This document shows positions 1 through 8,545 of a DNA stretch of 64,000 nucleotides, one piece after another. The position numbers and the translations under genes were made by a program. The DNA lies in NCBI RefSeq assembly GCF_001905005.1, contig NZ_LWKZ01000027.1, forward strand, positions 496,001-560,000, in the 5' to 3' direction. Positions within the stretch are counted from its first letter, which is position 1, and every line of letters starts with the position of its first letter. Below the pieces are notes generated by a model. That model was given only the letters and a program-made list of their open reading frames with translations, was not told where the DNA came from and did no database searches. The DNA comes from Streptomyces sp. CB02923. GTDB lineage: Bacteria; Actinomycetota; Actinomycetes; Streptomycetales; Streptomycetaceae.

Positions 1-72
1 GTGGTGTCCGCGCGTGGCAGGTCGATCCCGCTTCGCCCGCTCCCGTACGGCTCGCGCTCCGGCCCGTACGCC

Positions 73-930
73 TCAGGTGGCGGGGCGCAGCCGCAGGCCC
101 TGCATCCCGCCGTCGACCGCGAGGGAGGTGCCGGTGATCCCGGAGGCCGCCGGGGACGCCAGGTGGACGATGGCGGCGGCCACTTCGCCGGCGGTGACCA
201 TGCGGCCGCCCGGCTGCCGGGCGTGCAGCGCGGCGCGCTCAGCAGCCGGGTCCGGCGCCCGGTCCAGCAGCCGCCCGATCCACGGGGTGTCGGCCGTACC
301 GGGGTTGACGCAGTTGACGCGGATGCCCTCGCGGACGTGGTCGGCGGCCATGGCGAGGGTGAGGGCGAGGACGGCTCCCTTGCTGGCGCTGTAGAGGGCG
401 CGCTGCGGGAGCCCGGCGGTGGCGGCGATGGAGCAGGTGTGGGTGATGGAGGCCCGGCCGGGGTGGGCGGCCGCGGTACGCCGCAGGTGCGGCAGGGCGG
501 CCCGCGCGGTGCGCACCAGCCCCAGCACGTTGACGTCGAGGACGTGCCGCCATTCCTCGTCGGTGTTGTCCTCGACCGTGCCGGCGGCGCCGATGCCCGC
601 GTTGCCGACGAGGGTGTCCAGTCCGCCCAGCGCGTCCACGGCCGTCGCGACGGCCGCCCGTACGGCGTCCTCGCCGGTCACGTCGGCCGTGACGGGCACG
701 GTGCCGGGCGGCGCGCCCGCCGTGTCGCGGTCCAGTACGGCGACCCGGGCGCCGCGGCGCAGCAGCAGGGCGGCGGTGGCGGCGCCGATGCCGGAGGCGC
801 CGCCGGTGACGATCGCCGCCATGCCCGCGAAGTCACGCCCCTCGGCAGGTCCCGGGGAGCCGTGGGTTCCGGGGGCTCCGGGGGCTCCGGGGGCTCCTGG
901 GGCTCCTGGGGTTCCGGGGAGGGCGCTCAT
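73..930 (-). CDS. SDR family oxidoreductase, probable sugar-acid dehydrogenase
   Basis: A 285-residue short-chain dehydrogenase/reductase, predicted cytoplasmic and NAD(P)-dependent. The Rossmann motif TGGASGIG is at residues 42-49, the GNAGIG turn lies in the middle third, and the catalytic pair appears as YSASK. Its ATG overlaps the stop of the fuconate dehydratase gene (ATGA, 927-930), so the two are translationally coupled. In the non-phosphorylating fucose route the partner SDR oxidises 2-keto-3-deoxy-L-fuconate, which is the likeliest substrate here; L-fucose itself is the alternative. Odd feature: the first ~30 residues are a collagen-like Gly-Ala-Pro tract encoded by a 9-bp tandem repeat. 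A start at Met37 (codon 820-822) would remove this tract but lose the overlap. Family is certain; substrate is inferred from the neighbour. Confidence 0.93.
   Translation of the reverse strand: MSALPGTPGAPGAPGAPGAPGTHGSPGPAEGRDFAGMAAIVTGGASGIGAATAALLLRRGARVAVLDRDTAGAPPGTVPVTADVTGEDAVRAAVATAVDALGGLDTLVGNAGIGAAGTVEDNTDEEWRHVLDVNVLGLVRTARAALPHLRRTAAAHPGRASITHTCSIAATAGLPQRALYSASKGAVLALTLAMAADHVREGIRVNCVNPGTADTPWIGRLLDRAPDPAAERAALHARQPGGRMVTAGEVAAAIVHLASPAASGITGTSLAVDGGMQGLRLRPAT
864..917. repeat. Six tandem 9-bp units in the SDR N-terminus
   Basis: Six copies of a 9-bp unit (GGGCTCCGG and one- or two-base variants) run head to tail inside the 5' end of the SDR gene. On the coding strand they read as Gly-Ala-Pro triplets, in phase with the frame, so copy-number change would lengthen or shorten the N-terminal tail without a frameshift. 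Confidence 0.9.
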
Positions 931-2243
931 CCCCGGTCCTCCTGTCCGGCCCGCCACCCGGGCCCGTCCGGGAAGCGGTACGCGGCGACCGAGGCGGGCT
1001 TCATCCGGGCGGAGAAGCCGGGTGCGGCGGGCGCCCGGTAGCGGCCGCGCTCGACGACGGCCGGGTCGGTGAAGTGCTCGTGGAGGTGGTCGACGTACTC
1101 GATCACCCGGTCCTCCCAACTCGCGGACACCGCCACGTAGTCGAACATCGCCAGGTGCTGCACCAGCTCGCACAGCCCGACGCCGCCCGCGTGCGGGCAC
1201 ACCGGCACGCCGTACTTGGCGGCGAGCAGCAGGATTGCCAGGTTCTCGTTGACGCCCGCCACCCGGGCCGCGTCGATCTGGACGAAGTCCACCGCCCCGG
1301 CCTGGAGCAGCTGCTTGAAGACGACGCGGTTGGCGGCGTGCTCGCCGGTGGCGACCTTGACCGGCTGGCCGGAGCGCACGGCGGCGTGGCCGAGGATGTC
1401 GTCCGGGCTGGTCGGTTCCTCGATCCAGTACGGCCGGTACGGCGCGAGCGCGGTCATCCAGCGCACCGCTTCGGCCACGTCCCAGCGCTGGTTGGCGTCG
1501 ACCGCGATCCGCACGTCGGGTCCCACGGCCTCCCGTGCCAGCCGCAGCCGCCGCAGGTCGTCGTCGAGGTCGGCGCCCACCTTGAGTTTGATCTGCCCGA
1601 ACCCGTCGGCCACCGCCTGCCGGGCCAGCCGTACGAGGGTGGTGTCGTCGTGGTCCAGCCAGCCGGGCGAGGTGGTGTACGCCGGGTACCCCTGGTCCCG
1701 GAGGCGGGCCGCGCGGGCGTCGCGGCCGGGCTCGGCGGCGCGCAGGATCGCCAGGGCCTCGTCCGGGGTCAGCGCGTCGGAGAGGTGGCGGAAGTCGACG
1801 AGGGAGACCAGTTCCTCGGGCGACATGGCGGCCAGGAACGCCCACACCGGCTGTCCGGCGCGGGTGGCGGCCAGGTCCCAGGCGGCGTTGACCAGTGCCC
1901 CGGCCGCCATGTGCGTCACGCCTTTCTCCGGGCCGAGCCAGCGCCACTGCGAGTCGTGGGTCAGGTCGCGGTGCAGGGCGGCCAGGCCGGCGGCGGTCGC
2001 GGGGGCCGGGCGGCCGGTCACGTACGGGGCGAGGGCCCGGATCGCGGCGGCGGCGAGGTCGTTGCCGCGGCCGATGGTGAAGCACAGGCCGTGGCCCCGG
2101 CCGCCGTCGGCGGTGTGCAGGACGACGTAGGCGGCGGAGTAGTCGGGGTCCGGGTTCATGGCGTCCGAGCCCTCGCGCCGCCGCGAGGTGGGGAAGCGGA
2201 CGTCGTGGACCTCGACGCCCGTGACGGGTGCGGTGACGGCCAT
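927..2243 (-). CDS. L-fuconate dehydratase (enolase superfamily)
   Basis: A 438-residue enolase-superfamily dehydratase that would convert L-fuconate to 2-keto-3-deoxy-L-fuconate in non-phosphorylating L-fucose catabolism. The full active site of the fuconate dehydratase group can be read: the KLK base pair at Lys219/Lys221, metal ligands Asp249 (DANQRW), Glu275 (IEEP) and Glu301 (GEH), and the catalytic His351 (PHAGG). These positions and the total length agree closely with the family prototype. The start at 2243 gives MAVTAPVTGVEV. An upstream region with an inverted repeat (2274-2302) probably controls this gene and the coupled SDR downstream. Alternative sugar-acid specificity (e.g. galactonate) is less likely because the fuconate-type motif spacing is kept. 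Confidence 0.95.
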   Translation of the reverse strand: MAVTAPVTGVEVHDVRFPTSRRREGSDAMNPDPDYSAAYVVLHTADGGRGHGLCFTIGRGNDLAAAAIRALAPYVTGRPAPATAAGLAALHRDLTHDSQWRWLGPEKGVTHMAAGALVNAAWDLAATRAGQPVWAFLAAMSPEELVSLVDFRHLSDALTPDEALAILRAAEPGRDARAARLRDQGYPAYTTSPGWLDHDDTTLVRLARQAVADGFGQIKLKVGADLDDDLRRLRLAREAVGPDVRIAVDANQRWDVAEAVRWMTALAPYRPYWIEEPTSPDDILGHAAVRSGQPVKVATGEHAANRVVFKQLLQAGAVDFVQIDAARVAGVNENLAILLLAAKYGVPVCPHAGGVGLCELVQHLAMFDYVAVSASWEDRVIEYVDHLHEHFTDPAVVERGRYRAPAAPGFSARMKPASVAAYRFPDGPGWRAGQEDRG

Positions 2244-2273
2244 GCGTACGCCTCCAGGGAGGGGTGCGGACGA

Positions 2274-2302
2274 ACATCGGACCTTTCCCGGACCTCCGAT
2301 GT
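2274..2302. promoter_or_regulatory. Candidate operator of the fuconate operon
   Basis: An 8-bp perfect inverted repeat, ACATCGGA (2274-2281) and TCCGATGT (2295-2302), is separated by 13 bp and lies 31-59 bp upstream of the dehydratase start. A further half-site-like copy, TCGGATGT, is at 2436-2443, nearer the divergent PAC2 gene. The arrangement suits a dimeric sugar-acid regulator of the GntR or IclR type, but no such regulator is encoded in the window. The rest of 2244-2571 shows nothing else that can be supported. Confidence 0.5.
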
Positions 2303-2571
2303 ATAGCGCCGCGTCCGCGCCACCGTCCAGGGGGCGCGGCGGAGTTGCGCGCCGCCGTCCGAACCCGGGCGCGGGGCGGGGGTCGGCCGCCCCTGGGCGG
2401 CGGTCGGGGGCCGGGCCGGACGGAATCCGAACACGTCGGATGTATGCACACTCGTTCGTGCACAGGGGCTGCGTCGGGGTCCCACGGACGCCGTAGGCTG
2501 GGGGCGCACGCAATGGAACTGCTGCCGGTGACCGCCCCGAGGAGGCGGCGCCGGTCGGAAGGAGGCGCTGG

Positions 2572-3729
2572 GTGATCGAGCTCGACGGAGTTCCCGAGCT
2601 GATCGACCCGGTCATGGTGGCCGCGTTCGAGGGCTGGAACGACGCCGGCGACGCCGCCTCCGCCGCGGTCGCGCATCTGGACCGGGAGTGGAAGGGCGAG
2701 GTGTTCGCCGCGCTGGACGCGGAGGACTACTACGACTTCCAGGTCAACCGGCCGACGGTCTGGCTGGACGGCGGTGTCCGCAAGATCACGTGGCCCACGA
2801 CGCGGCTCTCCGTCGTCCGGATCGCCGACGCGAACGGCAAGGGCAAGCCGCGCGACCTGGTGCTGGTGCGCGGCATCGAGCCCAGTATGCGCTGGCGCTC
2901 GTTCTGCAACGAGATCCTGGGGTTCGCCCACGAGTTGGGCGTGGAGATGCTGGTGGTGCTGGGCGCGCTGCTCGGCGACACCCCGCACACCCGGCCGGTG
3001 CCGGTCAGCGGGGTCACCTCCGACCCGGACCTGGCCCGCACGATGGACCTGGAGGAGACCCGGTACGAGGGCCCGACGGGCATCGTCGGCATCCTCCAGG
3101 AGGCGTGCACCCACGCGGGCGTCCCGGCGGTCAGCCTGTGGGCGGCGGTGCCGCACTACGTCTCGCAGCCGCCGAACCCGAAGGCGACCCTCGCGCTCCT
3201 GAACCGCCTGGAGGACCTGCTCGGCCTGCGCATCCCGCTGGGCGAGCTGAGCGAGGACGCCCGCGCCTGGCAGCTGGGCGTGGACCAGCTGGCGGCCGAG
3301 GACAGCGAGGTCGCCGAGTACGTCCAGTCGCTGGAGGAGGCGCGGGACACCGCCGAGCTGCCGGAGGCGTCGGGCGAGGCCATCGCCCGGGAGTTCGAGC
3401 GCTACCTGCGGCGCCGGGACCCGCAGGCCGGGCCCGGCCTGGCCACCGAGGGCGGGCTGGCCGACGGCCGCGACGGCTCGTACCTGCGGGACACGGCGAG
3501 CGGCCGCACCCGCCCGCCCAAACCGGCACACATGGAGCCGAAAGAGGCCAAGGAGTCCAAAGAGTCCAAGGACCCCAAGGACTCCGGAGAGCCCGCGGAT
3601 TCCAGGGACTCCGGCGACTCCCCGGAACCCGGCGCGCCGAGCCGCGAGCCGCGTGACTCCCGCGAGTCCGGCGGCTCCGCGGACGCCAAGGGCGCCGAAG
3701 AGGGCTCCCCGGACGACTCCGAGGAATGA
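2572..3729 (+). CDS. PAC2 family protein
   Basis: A 385-residue member of the PAC2 (proteasome assembly chaperone 2) family, starting GTG with a GGAAGGA ribosome site about 8 nt upstream. The PAC2 core covers roughly residues 1-290 and carries the typical FEGWNDAGDAA start, the GALLGDTPHTRP segment and the VPHYVSQPPNP stretch. In actinobacteria these proteins are soluble oligomers and their genes often lie near mshC and the Pup-proteasome region, as here (mshC is 4 kb away), but the biochemical role is not established. The last ~65 residues are an acidic, Lys/Ser/Asp/Glu-rich low-complexity tail built from 9-bp-periodic DNA; it is probably disordered and is not part of the fold. Confidence 0.92.
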   Translation: MIELDGVPELIDPVMVAAFEGWNDAGDAASAAVAHLDREWKGEVFAALDAEDYYDFQVNRPTVWLDGGVRKITWPTTRLSVVRIADANGKGKPRDLVLVRGIEPSMRWRSFCNEILGFAHELGVEMLVVLGALLGDTPHTRPVPVSGVTSDPDLARTMDLEETRYEGPTGIVGILQEACTHAGVPAVSLWAAVPHYVSQPPNPKATLALLNRLEDLLGLRIPLGELSEDARAWQLGVDQLAAEDSEVAEYVQSLEEARDTAELPEASGEAIAREFERYLRRRDPQAGPGLATEGGLADGRDGSYLRDTASGRTRPPKPAHMEPKEAKESKESKDPKDSGEPADSRDSGDSPEPGAPSREPRDSRESGGSADAKGAEEGSPDDSEE

Positions 3730-3878
3730 CCCCCGCGGGGGCGGCCTCCGGGTCGTCCCCTAAGGCGGGGCAGGGGCGGGTTCCTCCTCACCGGTGATCC
3801 CCGGCGCGTCCGTGTCCGTAAAGCTGTTGTTCGTCTTCGTACGAACGAGCTACGGCTCGCCCACCGCTGGGAGCCCCC

Positions 3879-5063
3879 ATGCGTACACGCATACATACCG
3901 TCGCCCTGGCCACGGCCCTATCCGCCGCGCTCGTCACGGGTATCGCCGTGGTACCGGCGGCCGCGTCGGGCGGGGCGCCCGGTGGGCACACGGCGGCGTT
4001 CGCGCGGCAGACCGGCCCGGACGCCGAAGCGCTCGGACGGGCGCTGCGCGGGCTGCCGGACCAGGACGCGACCGCGGCGCTGGTGCGCGTGGGCGGGCAG
4101 GGCAGCTGGCGCGGCAGCGCCGGTGTCCGCGATCTGACGACCGGGCGCGGGCCGCTGGAGAACGCCCGGTTCCGCGCGGGCTCCACCACCAAGGTCGTCA
4201 CCTCGGCGATCGTGCTCCGGCTCGCCGCCGACAAGAAGATCGACCTGGACGGCACGGTTCAGGAGTACCTGCCCGGACTGCTGACGGACGCGTTCGAGCC
4301 CATCACCGTGAGGCAGTTGCTCACCTTCACCAGCGGACTGCAGCCGGGGGCGTCCCTCGGCCCGTCGGACGCCGAGGGGTACGAGAACCGCTTCAAGACG
4401 CTCACCCCGCGGGCCGTCGTCGCGGCGTCCGTCGCCAAGGGCCCCTACCGCGGTGCCGGTGAGGGGCCGGGCAGGAAGCAGCGCTACGCCAACATCGACT
4501 ACACCGTCCTCGGGATGCTGATCGAGAAGGTCACCGGCGACACGTACGAACACCAGGCCTGGACCCGTGTCCTGCGGCCCGCCGGAATGCGGCACACCTC
4601 GTTCCCGGGCGGACCCGACCCGCGTATCCACGGCCCGCACCACCGGGGTTACCAGCGGCTGGCGAGCGGCGAGGTCGTGGACGCGACCGAGTGGAACATG
4701 TCGGACCGGTGGGCGGCAGGCGACATGATCTCCACCACTGCCGACCTGGAGAAGCTCCTCTTCGCGCTGTTCAGAGGCGAACTCGTGCCCCAGCCACTGC
4801 TGGAGAAGGAGATGTTCACGCTGCCGGACGTCAAGGGCGCCCAGCTGAGCGCGGGGCTCCAGCGCTACGACGCCGGTGACGGGCGGGTCGCCTGGGGCAA
4901 GAGCGGCGGCCGCCCCGGCTACAACACCTTCCTCGCGGCCACGCGGGACCTCTCCAGGACCCTGGTGTATTCCGTCAATTCGGTCGACGCCAAGGGCGAG
5001 GCGATGAACCCGGTCGCCGCGCGCATCGTACGGGCCGCGTTCTCCGTACCGGACAAGAGCTGA
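3879..5063 (+). CDS. Secreted serine hydrolase (beta-lactamase / DD-peptidase family)
   Basis: A 394-residue beta-lactamase-superfamily (class C / DD-carboxypeptidase-like) serine hydrolase. It has a signal peptide (MRTRIHTVALATALSA..., cleavage near the AAAS at residues 27-30). The three active-site boxes are present: S102-T-T-K105 (SxxK), Y203-A-N205 (YxN), and K341-S-G343 in place of KTG or HxG. It would act outside the membrane, most likely on D-Ala-D-Ala peptides, small esters or amides; true beta-lactamase activity cannot be read from the sequence. It stands alone, 149 bp after the PAC2 gene. A 12-bp tandem array begins at its stop codon. Confidence 0.93.
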   Translation: MRTRIHTVALATALSAALVTGIAVVPAAASGGAPGGHTAAFARQTGPDAEALGRALRGLPDQDATAALVRVGGQGSWRGSAGVRDLTTGRGPLENARFRAGSTTKVVTSAIVLRLAADKKIDLDGTVQEYLPGLLTDAFEPITVRQLLTFTSGLQPGASLGPSDAEGYENRFKTLTPRAVVAASVAKGPYRGAGEGPGRKQRYANIDYTVLGMLIEKVTGDTYEHQAWTRVLRPAGMRHTSFPGGPDPRIHGPHHRGYQRLASGEVVDATEWNMSDRWAAGDMISTTADLEKLLFALFRGELVPQPLLEKEMFTLPDVKGAQLSAGLQRYDAGDGRVAWGKSGGRPGYNTFLAATRDLSRTLVYSVNSVDAKGEAMNPVAARIVRAAFSVPDKS

Positions 5064-5130
5064 GGCGGGCGCTGAGCCAAGCACTGAGCTGGGCGCTGAG
5101 GCGGGCATTGAGGCAAGCGCTGAGGCGGGC
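5059..5130. repeat. Six tandem 12-bp units across a stop codon
   Basis: Six contiguous 12-bp units (consensus GCTGAGGCGGGC, with variants such as GCTGAGCCAAGC and ATTGAGGCAAGC) start within the last codons of the serine hydrolase and run into the spacer before the converging propeller gene. Each unit carries TGAG, so the array repeats a TGA in the same register. Confidence 0.85.
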
Positions 5131-5189
5131 ACGGCTGGGCGTCGACAGTCGACCACCGCGCCCCCTCCCTCGCCCGGCCCACCGTGGCG

Positions 5190-6185
5190 TCATCCCGGCA
5201 GTGACAGTGCGGTGTACGGGGTCGAAGGCCTCGGCGGCACCCCGCACCGGGAGTTGGGCACACACAGCTGCGTACGCGACCAGTCCACCGCCGGTCGGCC
5301 CGGAAAGTCCAGGCCCGGGTCGGTGAGGCGGCCGACGGTCGTGCTGCCGGTGGCGGGGGCGAGGCGCAGGACGTCCACCGCGTTCTGCCGCGGCTGGACG
5401 ACGTAGAGGCGGCTGCCCAGAGTGCGCAGCCCCTCGCCGCCGCACAGCGACGGCCCGTGGTGCGGTATCCGCTGAGCGCTCCCCGTCTTCGGGTCGACCC
5501 GGTACAGCGCTCCGGCCGCGGCGTTGAGGACGATCAGGCTGCCGTCGTCCGCGTACGTGATGCCGGTGGCCGTGGGGCCGTCGCCCTGCACCCACTCCCC
5601 CGTCAGCGGCAGGGTGACGATGCCGCCGGGCGGGGGCGGGAGGGAGCCGGAGGGGCCGTACGGCAGCAGGTGGAGCTGCGGGCGGCCGGCGTCGGTGACG
5701 CAGTGCCCGGGGCCGTACCCGATCAGGTCGCCCGCGTACGTCCCCTCGCCGCCGAGGGGGTAGACGCCGCGGACCTCTCCGGTACCGCCCTCGACCACGC
5801 GCAGCTCGCGGGCCGCGCCGCCCGCGATGAACAGCGAGTTCTGCCAGTTGACCCGGAGGGCGACCGCCGGGCTGCCGGTGCCCCGGTGGACGAGGGCTCC
5901 TTCCCCGGTGGCGGGGTCGATCCGGTGGACCGAGCCGTCGCGGAGCGAGCCGAAGTAGAGCAGGTTGAACCGGCCGTCGCCGGCGCAGCCCGGCTGGAAG
6001 CCGTCGGGGAGCCGGAAGACCGTACGGCCGGGCGCGGCAGCCGTACGGGCGCGGGCCGCGGCGGGTGCGGTGGCCGCGAAGGCCGCTCCGGCTCCCAAGG
6101 CGGCGGCGAGCAGCCTCCGTCGGGGCAGGGCACGTCCGGCCGATGCGTGTCCGGCCGGTGTGCGCCGGGCCGTGCCGCCCGTCAT
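5190..6185 (-). CDS. Tat-exported beta-propeller protein, copy 1
   Basis: A 331-residue predicted extracytoplasmic protein. It has a twin-arginine signal (PRRRLLAAALGAG from residue 21) followed by an SMP-30/NHL-like beta-propeller. Recurrent blades carry LPDGFQP, FGSLRDGSVHRIDPATG, LPLTGEWVQG and LYVVQPRQNAVDVLRL. It is a paralogue of the gene just upstream: the same motifs occur in the same order. Its ATG overlaps that gene's stop (6182-6185, ATGA), so the pair is co-translated. Proteins of this type bind or hydrolyse small molecules or have only a structural role; no catalytic residues can be assigned. This copy has lost the EGIAIG segment after LPDGFQP that copy 2 keeps, and shows an RFNLLYFGS variant instead. 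Confidence 0.88.
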   Translation of the reverse strand: MTGGTARRTPAGHASAGRALPRRRLLAAALGAGAAFAATAPAAARARTAAAPGRTVFRLPDGFQPGCAGDGRFNLLYFGSLRDGSVHRIDPATGEGALVHRGTGSPAVALRVNWQNSLFIAGGAARELRVVEGGTGEVRGVYPLGGEGTYAGDLIGYGPGHCVTDAGRPQLHLLPYGPSGSLPPPPGGIVTLPLTGEWVQGDGPTATGITYADDGSLIVLNAAAGALYRVDPKTGSAQRIPHHGPSLCGGEGLRTLGSRLYVVQPRQNAVDVLRLAPATGSTTVGRLTDPGLDFPGRPAVDWSRTQLCVPNSRCGVPPRPSTPYTALSLPG

Positions 6186-7132
6186 AGGCGGTCCACCGCG
6201 ACGGCGGTGTACGTCGTGGTCGGCAGCGGCGGGTTCACGTCGAAGCGGGCGTTGGGCAGGTAGATGCGGTCGCCGAACGCGGCGGCGGTGGTCGGTATCT
6301 GGAAGCGCGGGTCGGTGATCCGGGCGATGGCGCGGCCGCGGGTGCCGCTGCGGTTCAGGCGCAGGACGTCCACGGCGTTCTGCGCCTGCTGCACGACGTA
6401 CAGGTCCCGGCCCAGGAGCAGCAGTCCGTCCCCGTTCACGAGCGGCGGGCCGGTGTGCGTCACCCGGCGGGCGTCCCCGGTGCGCGGGTCGACGCGGAAG
6501 AGCACGCCCGCGTAGGAGTTGACCACGAGCAGCGCGGTCCTGTCCGGAGTGGGTTCGATGCCGTTCGCCGTGAAGTCAGGGCCCTGCACCCACTCCCCGG
6601 TCAGCGGCAGGGTGCGGATGCCGTCGGGGCCCGGCAGTTCGCCGTGCCGTCCAAAGGGGAGCACGTAGAGCTGGGGGCGGAAGGAGTCGGTGAAGAAGGC
6701 GGCGCCCGGGGCGAGGAAGACGTCGTTGACGAAGTTCCGGCCGTCCCCGGCCGCGTAGGTGGCCAGGACGGCGCCGCTGCGGGTGGCGATGACGCGGGCG
6801 GTCCCGGGGCCGCCCGCGACGAACAGCCGCCCCCGCCGGTCGGTCCGCAGGCCGATGGACTGCCGGCCCGCGCCGAGGCTGCCGGTGATCAGCCGGCCCC
6901 GGCCGGTGGCCAGGGCGGCGCGGTACACGGAGCCGTTGGCCAGGGAGCCGAAGTAGGCGTACGGTCCCGGGCCGATGGCGATGCCCTCGGGCTGGAACCC
7001 GTCGGGCAGGTGGATCGTGGTGGGCCATCCGCCGGCCGCGCGGGCCGGTGCGCCCGGCGGTCCGAGTACGGTGCCGGCGGCCAGTGCCGTACCGGTGGCG
7101 AGCAGTCTTCGGCGGGGCAGGGAACGAGGCAT
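6182..7132 (-). CDS. Tat-exported beta-propeller protein, copy 2
   Basis: A 316-residue SMP-30/NHL-like beta-propeller protein with a twin-arginine signal (RRRLL at residues 7-11, then an alanine-rich hydrophobic core). The start at 7132 is preferred over upstream codons because AGGAAGGA lies about 8 nt ahead of it and it places the twin arginines correctly. Blade motifs LPDGFQPEGIAIG, FGSLANGSVYR, LPLTGEWVQG and LYVVQQAQNAVDVLRL match its downstream paralogue, with which it forms a two-gene operon. Function unknown; a secreted lactonase or ligand-binding protein is plausible. The gene follows a strong hairpin that closes the mshC transcript (7227-7261). Confidence 0.88.
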   Translation of the reverse strand: MPRSLPRRRLLATGTALAAGTVLGPPGAPARAAGGWPTTIHLPDGFQPEGIAIGPGPYAYFGSLANGSVYRAALATGRGRLITGSLGAGRQSIGLRTDRRGRLFVAGGPGTARVIATRSGAVLATYAAGDGRNFVNDVFLAPGAAFFTDSFRPQLYVLPFGRHGELPGPDGIRTLPLTGEWVQGPDFTANGIEPTPDRTALLVVNSYAGVLFRVDPRTGDARRVTHTGPPLVNGDGLLLLGRDLYVVQQAQNAVDVLRLNRSGTRGRAIARITDPRFQIPTTAAAFGDRIYLPNARFDVNPPLPTTTYTAVAVDRL

Positions 7133-7226
7133 GGCGCGCGTCCTTCCTGCGGAAGTCCTGGGACCGTTCAGCCCAGCACACCTCCGTACCCGCCGTCCGC
7201 CGCATCGGCACCTCTTCACAAGCGAA

Positions 7227-7261
7227 CCGGGGCGCTCCCTCGCCGAGAGGGAGCGCCCCGG
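7227..7261. terminator. 15-bp perfect hairpin after mshC
   Basis: A perfect 15-bp stem (7227-7241 with 7247-7261) closed by a 5-nt loop lies 49 bp downstream of the mshC stop. There is no T-run, as is usual for Streptomyces hairpin terminators. It separates mshC from the propeller operon on the same strand. Confidence 0.75.
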
Positions 7262-7309
7262 GGGGACGGAGAGCGACGGACCGTTTCTTCGCGGCGGTCC
7301 GTCAGGGGG

Positions 7310-8539
7310 TCACAGGGCGACGCCGAGCAGCGCGTCCACGGCGCGCGAGACGAGGCCGGGGGCGCCCTCGTCGCTGCCGCCGTCCGTCTGCTGCGCGGCG
7401 GCCCAGCGGTCGACGGCGGCGAGCGCGGCCGGCGAGTCCAGGTCGTCCGCCAGCGCCGTACGGATCTCCTCCAGCAGCGCGTCGGCCGACGGCCCGTCCG
7501 GGCGGGAGACCGCGGCACGCCAGCGCGCCAGCCGCTCCTCGGCCTCCGCCAGGACCGCGTCCGTCCACTCCCAGTCGGCCCGGTAGTGGTGCGAGAGCAG
7601 GGCCAGGCGGATCGCCGCCGGGTCCGTGCCGTCGCGCCGCACCTTGGAGACGAAGACGAGGTTGCCCTTGGACTTGGACATCTTCTCGCCGTTCAGGCCG
7701 ACCATGCCGGCGTGCACGTACGCCTGGGCGAAGGGGTGTTCGCCGGTCAGGGCCTGCGCGTGCGAGGCGCCCATCTCGTGGTGCGGGAAGGCGAGGTCGG
7801 AGCCGCCGCCCTGCACGTCGAAGCCCATGCCGAGGTACCGCAGGGCGATGGCGACGCACTCGATGTGCCAGCCCGGCCGGCCGCGGCCGAGCGAGGCGCC
7901 GTCCCAGCTGGGGTCGCCGTCGCGGGCGGCCATCCACAGCATCGGGTCGAGCGGGTTCTTCTTGCCGGGGCGCTCCGGGTCGCCGCCGCGCTCGGCGGAC
8001 AGCACCCGCATCGCCTCGGCGTCGAGCCGGGAGACGTCGCCGAAGTGCCGGTCGGCCTCGACGGAGAAGTAGATGTCGCCTTCGAGCTCGTAGGCGGCGC
8101 CGCTGTCGCGCAGGCGCTCGACCATGGGGACGATCCACGGTATGGCCTCGACGGCGCCGACGTACTCGCGCGGCGGGAGCATCCGCAGGGCCGTCATGTC
8201 CTCACGGAACAGGGCGGTCTCGCGCTCGGCGAGGGCGGTCCAGTCGTCGCCGGTGGCCAGCGCCCGCGCCAGAAGCGGGTCGTCGACGTCGGTGACGTTC
8301 TGCACGTAGTGCACCTGGCGCTTCGTGTCGAGCCACACGCGCTGGACCAGGTCGAACGCGTTGTAGGTCGCCGCGTGCCCCATGTGGGTGGCGTCGTACG
8401 GCGTGATGCCGCAGACGTAGATACGGGCGACGGGACCGGGGGCGAGGGTCACCCGTCCGCCGGTCGCGGTGTCGTGGATCCTCAGGTCGCGGCCCTGGCC
8501 GGGCAGGGCGGGGACCTCAGAAGCGGGCCATGCATGCAT
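7310..8539 (-). CDS. mshC: Mycothiol ligase (Cys:GlcN-Ins ligase) MshC
   Basis: A 409-residue class I cysteinyl-tRNA-synthetase-like ligase that joins L-cysteine to glucosaminyl-inositol with ATP, the penultimate step of mycothiol synthesis. It shows the zinc/cysteine-site Cys43 (YVCGITPYDATH), the HIGH-equivalent THMGH (51-55), WHIECVAIA, FPHHEMG and the KMSKS loop (EKMSKSKGN, near residue 288). Length and the short C-terminus separate it from true CysRS. The start MHAWPASEVPAL lacks a Shine-Dalgarno sequence; a -10-like TACGCT ends 6 nt before the ATG, which suggests a leaderless message. The upstream gene set (8727-11065) is the usual actinobacterial company of mshC. Confidence 0.97.
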   Translation of the reverse strand: MHAWPASEVPALPGQGRDLRIHDTATGGRVTLAPGPVARIYVCGITPYDATHMGHAATYNAFDLVQRVWLDTKRQVHYVQNVTDVDDPLLARALATGDDWTALAERETALFREDMTALRMLPPREYVGAVEAIPWIVPMVERLRDSGAAYELEGDIYFSVEADRHFGDVSRLDAEAMRVLSAERGGDPERPGKKNPLDPMLWMAARDGDPSWDGASLGRGRPGWHIECVAIALRYLGMGFDVQGGGSDLAFPHHEMGASHAQALTGEHPFAQAYVHAGMVGLNGEKMSKSKGNLVFVSKVRRDGTDPAAIRLALLSHHYRADWEWTDAVLAEAEERLARWRAAVSRPDGPSADALLEEIRTALADDLDSPAALAAVDRWAAAQQTDGGSDEGAPGLVSRAVDALLGVAL

Positions 8540-8545
8540 GTCTTG

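Noticed and set aside
73..3531. A 1152-codon open frame on the minus strand spanning the SDR, the dehydratase complement and the PAC2 gene
   Set aside because: It only stays open because of high GC. Its composition is Arg/Pro/Gly junk except for the last 285 codons, which are the real SDR.
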